NCBI RefSeq assembly: GCF_001273835.1
Contig: NZ_JHEI01000139.1
Coordinates: forward strand, 62,001 to 126,000
Reading direction: 5' to 3'
Length of the DNA stretch: 64,000 nucleotides
From: Leucobacter celer subsp. astrifaciens
GTDB lineage: Bacteria; Actinomycetota; Actinomycetes; Actinomycetales; Microbacteriaceae
A program made the position numbers and the translations under genes. Under the pieces are notes generated by a model. The model did no database searches. It was not told the origin of the DNA and was given only the letters and a program-made list of their open reading frames with translations. Position 1 is the first letter of the stretch. Each line of letters starts with the position of its first letter. This document shows, one piece after another, positions 62,303 to 64,000 of this stretch.

Positions 62303-62950
62303 ATGCAACGACGCCAGCTCAGCGATGAGGTCGCCTCCTATCTGCGGCAATCCATCATGGCGGGGGAGCTCGCTCCGGGCACCTCTGTGCGCGCGGAGGC
62401 GGTGGGTGAGGCACTCGACGTCTCCGCGACTCCGGTGCGGGAGGCTTTGCACGCGCTGCGCGCCGAGGGCTTCCTCGAGCTGGTGCCGCGCAGAGGCTTC
62501 ACGGTTCGGGCGCTCACCGCGACCGACATCCGGGATATCTTCGAGGCCCACGCGCTCGTCGCAGGCGAGCTTGCCGCGCGAGCCGCACGACTGATCACCG
62601 AGGAGCAGACGGCGGAACTCGTGGAGAATCATGAGCGGCTCATGTCCGCCGCCAAACACGGGGATACCCCTCGCCTCGAGCAGCTGAACGACGAGTTCCA
62701 CCGCCGGGTGTACCTCGCCTCCGGGTCGGAGCGCCTGCGCTGGGCGCTCGGAAATTTCGTCAAGTACGTGCCGAGCGCCTTCTACGCTCAGATCGACGGT
62801 TGGCCGGAGACAACGGCTGAGGATCATTCGGCGGTATGCGACGCGATCGTCTCGCACGACGCCGACGCGGCGCGCGAGGCCATGGCGCAGCACATCCGCA
62901 ACGCGGGTGAGAAGCTGGCAGGATACTTCGAGCGCCGCCAGCAGGCGTAG
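62303..62950 (+). CDS. GntR-family transcriptional regulator, FCD subfamily
   Basis: A 215-residue regulator. Winged helix at about 5-70 with GEALDVSATPVREALHALRAEG, then an FCD ligand domain with LNDEFHRRVYLASGSERL and EDHSAVCDAIVSHDADAAR, whose Asp/His residues usually hold a metal and an organic acid. The ATG at 62303 follows GAGGAGA. It is divergent from the acyl-CoA dehydrogenase and 13 bases upstream of the second CoA-transferase, so it likely controls both. Binding at the AT-rich boxes is inference. Confidence 0.86.
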   Translation: MQRRQLSDEVASYLRQSIMAGELAPGTSVRAEAVGEALDVSATPVREALHALRAEGFLELVPRRGFTVRALTATDIRDIFEAHALVAGELAARAARLITEEQTAELVENHERLMSAAKHGDTPRLEQLNDEFHRRVYLASGSERLRWALGNFVKYVPSAFYAQIDGWPETTAEDHSAVCDAIVSHDADAAREAMAQHIRNAGEKLAGYFERRQQA

Positions 62951-62963
62951 CCGGAGGACACCA

Positions 62964-64000
62964 TGAGCGGTTTGACGCTGCTGCAGGGCCTGCGGGTGGT
63001 ATCGCTCGAGCAGTTCATCGCGGGTCCCTACTGCACATCGATGCTCGCCGATGCCGGTGCCGAGGTGACGAAGATCGAGCGGCCGGGTGTGGGAGATCCG
63101 CGGCGCGCCTACGATCCGCGCATCGGCTCGGGAGACGAGGCCATCAGCGGAGGCTTCGCCTCGTACAACCGGGGAAAGCGCTCCGTGGAGCTCGCGCTGA
63201 ACACGGAGGACGGCGTCGCCGAACTCGAGCGGATGCTCGCCGAAGCCGACGTGCTCGTGTGCAATCTGCGGCCCGGATCGCTCACGCGTATGGGGCTGGC
63301 CCCGGCGACGCTGCGCGAGCGCTACCCCCGCCTGGTCATCTGCGAGATCACGGGCTTCGGCAGCACGGGCGGAGAGGCCGCGGACTGGCCGGCGTTCGAC
63401 TCCGTGATCCAGGGCATGTCGGGGCTCGCGAGCCTCGTGGGCGAGGCCGACGGCCCGCCGACCCTGACCCCGATGGGCACGACCGACATGCTGACCGCGG
63501 TGTATTCCGCGATCGGGATCCTGATGGCGCTCGTGCAGCGCGAACGCACGCGGGAGGGCAGCCTCGTCGACGCGGCGATGCTCGACATCACCGCCGCCTT
63601 CCTCGAGCGGCCGCTCACCCTGCACGAGTTCACGGGAGCCGTTCCGAGTCGCGGGATCGATCGCTTCAGCCCCGTGGGGATGTTCCGCGCGGGCGATGGC
63701 GGCTGGCTGTCGATCGTGATCCCGACCGACGACATGTGGCGGCGCTGCGCCGAGGCGATGGGGCGCCCGGAGCTCGTCGTGGACCCCGAACTCGACACCG
63801 TGCTGAAGCGCGCCGACCGCATGCGCGACCGCGTGATCCCGGCGTTCGAGGCGTGGGCCGCCGGTCTCACACGCGACGAGGCGGCTGAGGCGCTGCGCCT
63901 CGCGGGCCAGCCCGTGGGGTTCGTGCAGGACATCGCCGAGGTGCGGGCGAACCCGCATCTCGCTCACCGCCGCCTGTTCGTGCCGATGGCCGATCCGGTC
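62964..64000 (+). CDS. Family III CoA-transferase (CaiB/BaiF), 3' end outside window
   Basis: The frame opens at ATG 62964, with GGAGGAC upstream, and is still open at base 64000 (about 345 codons seen). LLQGLRVVSLEQFIAGPYCT, MLADAGAEVTKIERPGVGDP, YNRGKRSVELALN and GFGSTGGEAADWPAFDSVIQ match CaiB/BaiF proteins. It differs clearly from the copy at 59723-60895, so the two probably use different acids or form a pair. It is 13 bases downstream of the GntR gene. Confidence 0.86.

Overview
The window is high-GC DNA with the codon use and gene order of an actinobacterium. The run metG-tatD-ksgA-ispE-ABC-F, the frequent GTG/TTG starts and the lipoprotein and regulator types suggest Microbacteriaceae, possibly a Leucobacter relative. 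That placement is inference; no rRNA is present to confirm it.

Layout. (1) 1-21.3 kb is a catabolic region. It holds three flavoprotein dehydrogenases of the fumarate-reductase/ketosteroid-dehydrogenase superfamily (one a tricarballylate-dehydrogenase relative), an Old Yellow Enzyme, an aldo/keto reductase, an ABM-domain protein, a ThDP enzyme, a zinc alcohol dehydrogenase, a complete Liv-type ABC importer, an MFS permease, an epimerase, a TIM-barrel isomerase, an aldehyde dehydrogenase, and GntR and IclR regulators. The substrate is not identifiable by eye, but an organic acid is likely. (2) 21.4-33.4 kb is mostly housekeeping: a gabT-like aminotransferase, OsmC, metG, tatD, ksgA, ispE, a DsbA/FrnE-like protein with a coupled 50-residue Cys-rich peptide, an AraC regulator, a membrane-lipase fusion and an ABC-F ATPase. 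(3) 33.4-53.8 kb is a genomic island inserted into the ABC-F gene. (4) 54.4-64 kb is a CoA-ester catabolic region: MaoC/HTD2-like hydratase, ETF beta/alpha, a cytochrome b membrane protein, a CitE-like lyase, two family III CoA-transferases, an acyl-CoA dehydrogenase and a GntR regulator. The set fits C5-dicarboxylate (itaconate, mesaconate or citramalate type) breakdown, with electrons passing through ETF.

The island is the most interesting part. It is flanked by a 207-bp direct duplication of the ABC-F C-terminal coding sequence (33419-33625 and 53836-54042). The left copy carries an element-derived 3' end that keeps the ABC-F gene open; the displaced native 3' end lies at the right, next to a frameshifted serine recombinase. 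The cargo looks like anti-phage defence. One module is a compact same-strand set of four: a 2064-residue protein with a Cap4-like nuclease and a STAND-type NTPase, a 234-residue partner, an unrecognised 1270-residue protein ending in a PD-(D/E)XK nuclease, and a KAP-family NTPase. A second module has an Abi/UG-type reverse transcriptase and an AbiE-like toxin-antitoxin pair with a strong inverted-repeat operator. Fossil pieces (a second recombinase 3' end, a decayed antitoxin, a trace of an MBL-fold gene) show repeated turnover of cargo.

Other non-coding signals are a near-palindrome shared by two promoters of region 1, a 13-bp AT-rich motif shared by three promoters of region 4, a six-unit 17-bp tandem repeat between gabT and osmC, and a palindromic repeat inserted in frame in both ksgA and the native ABC-F tail.
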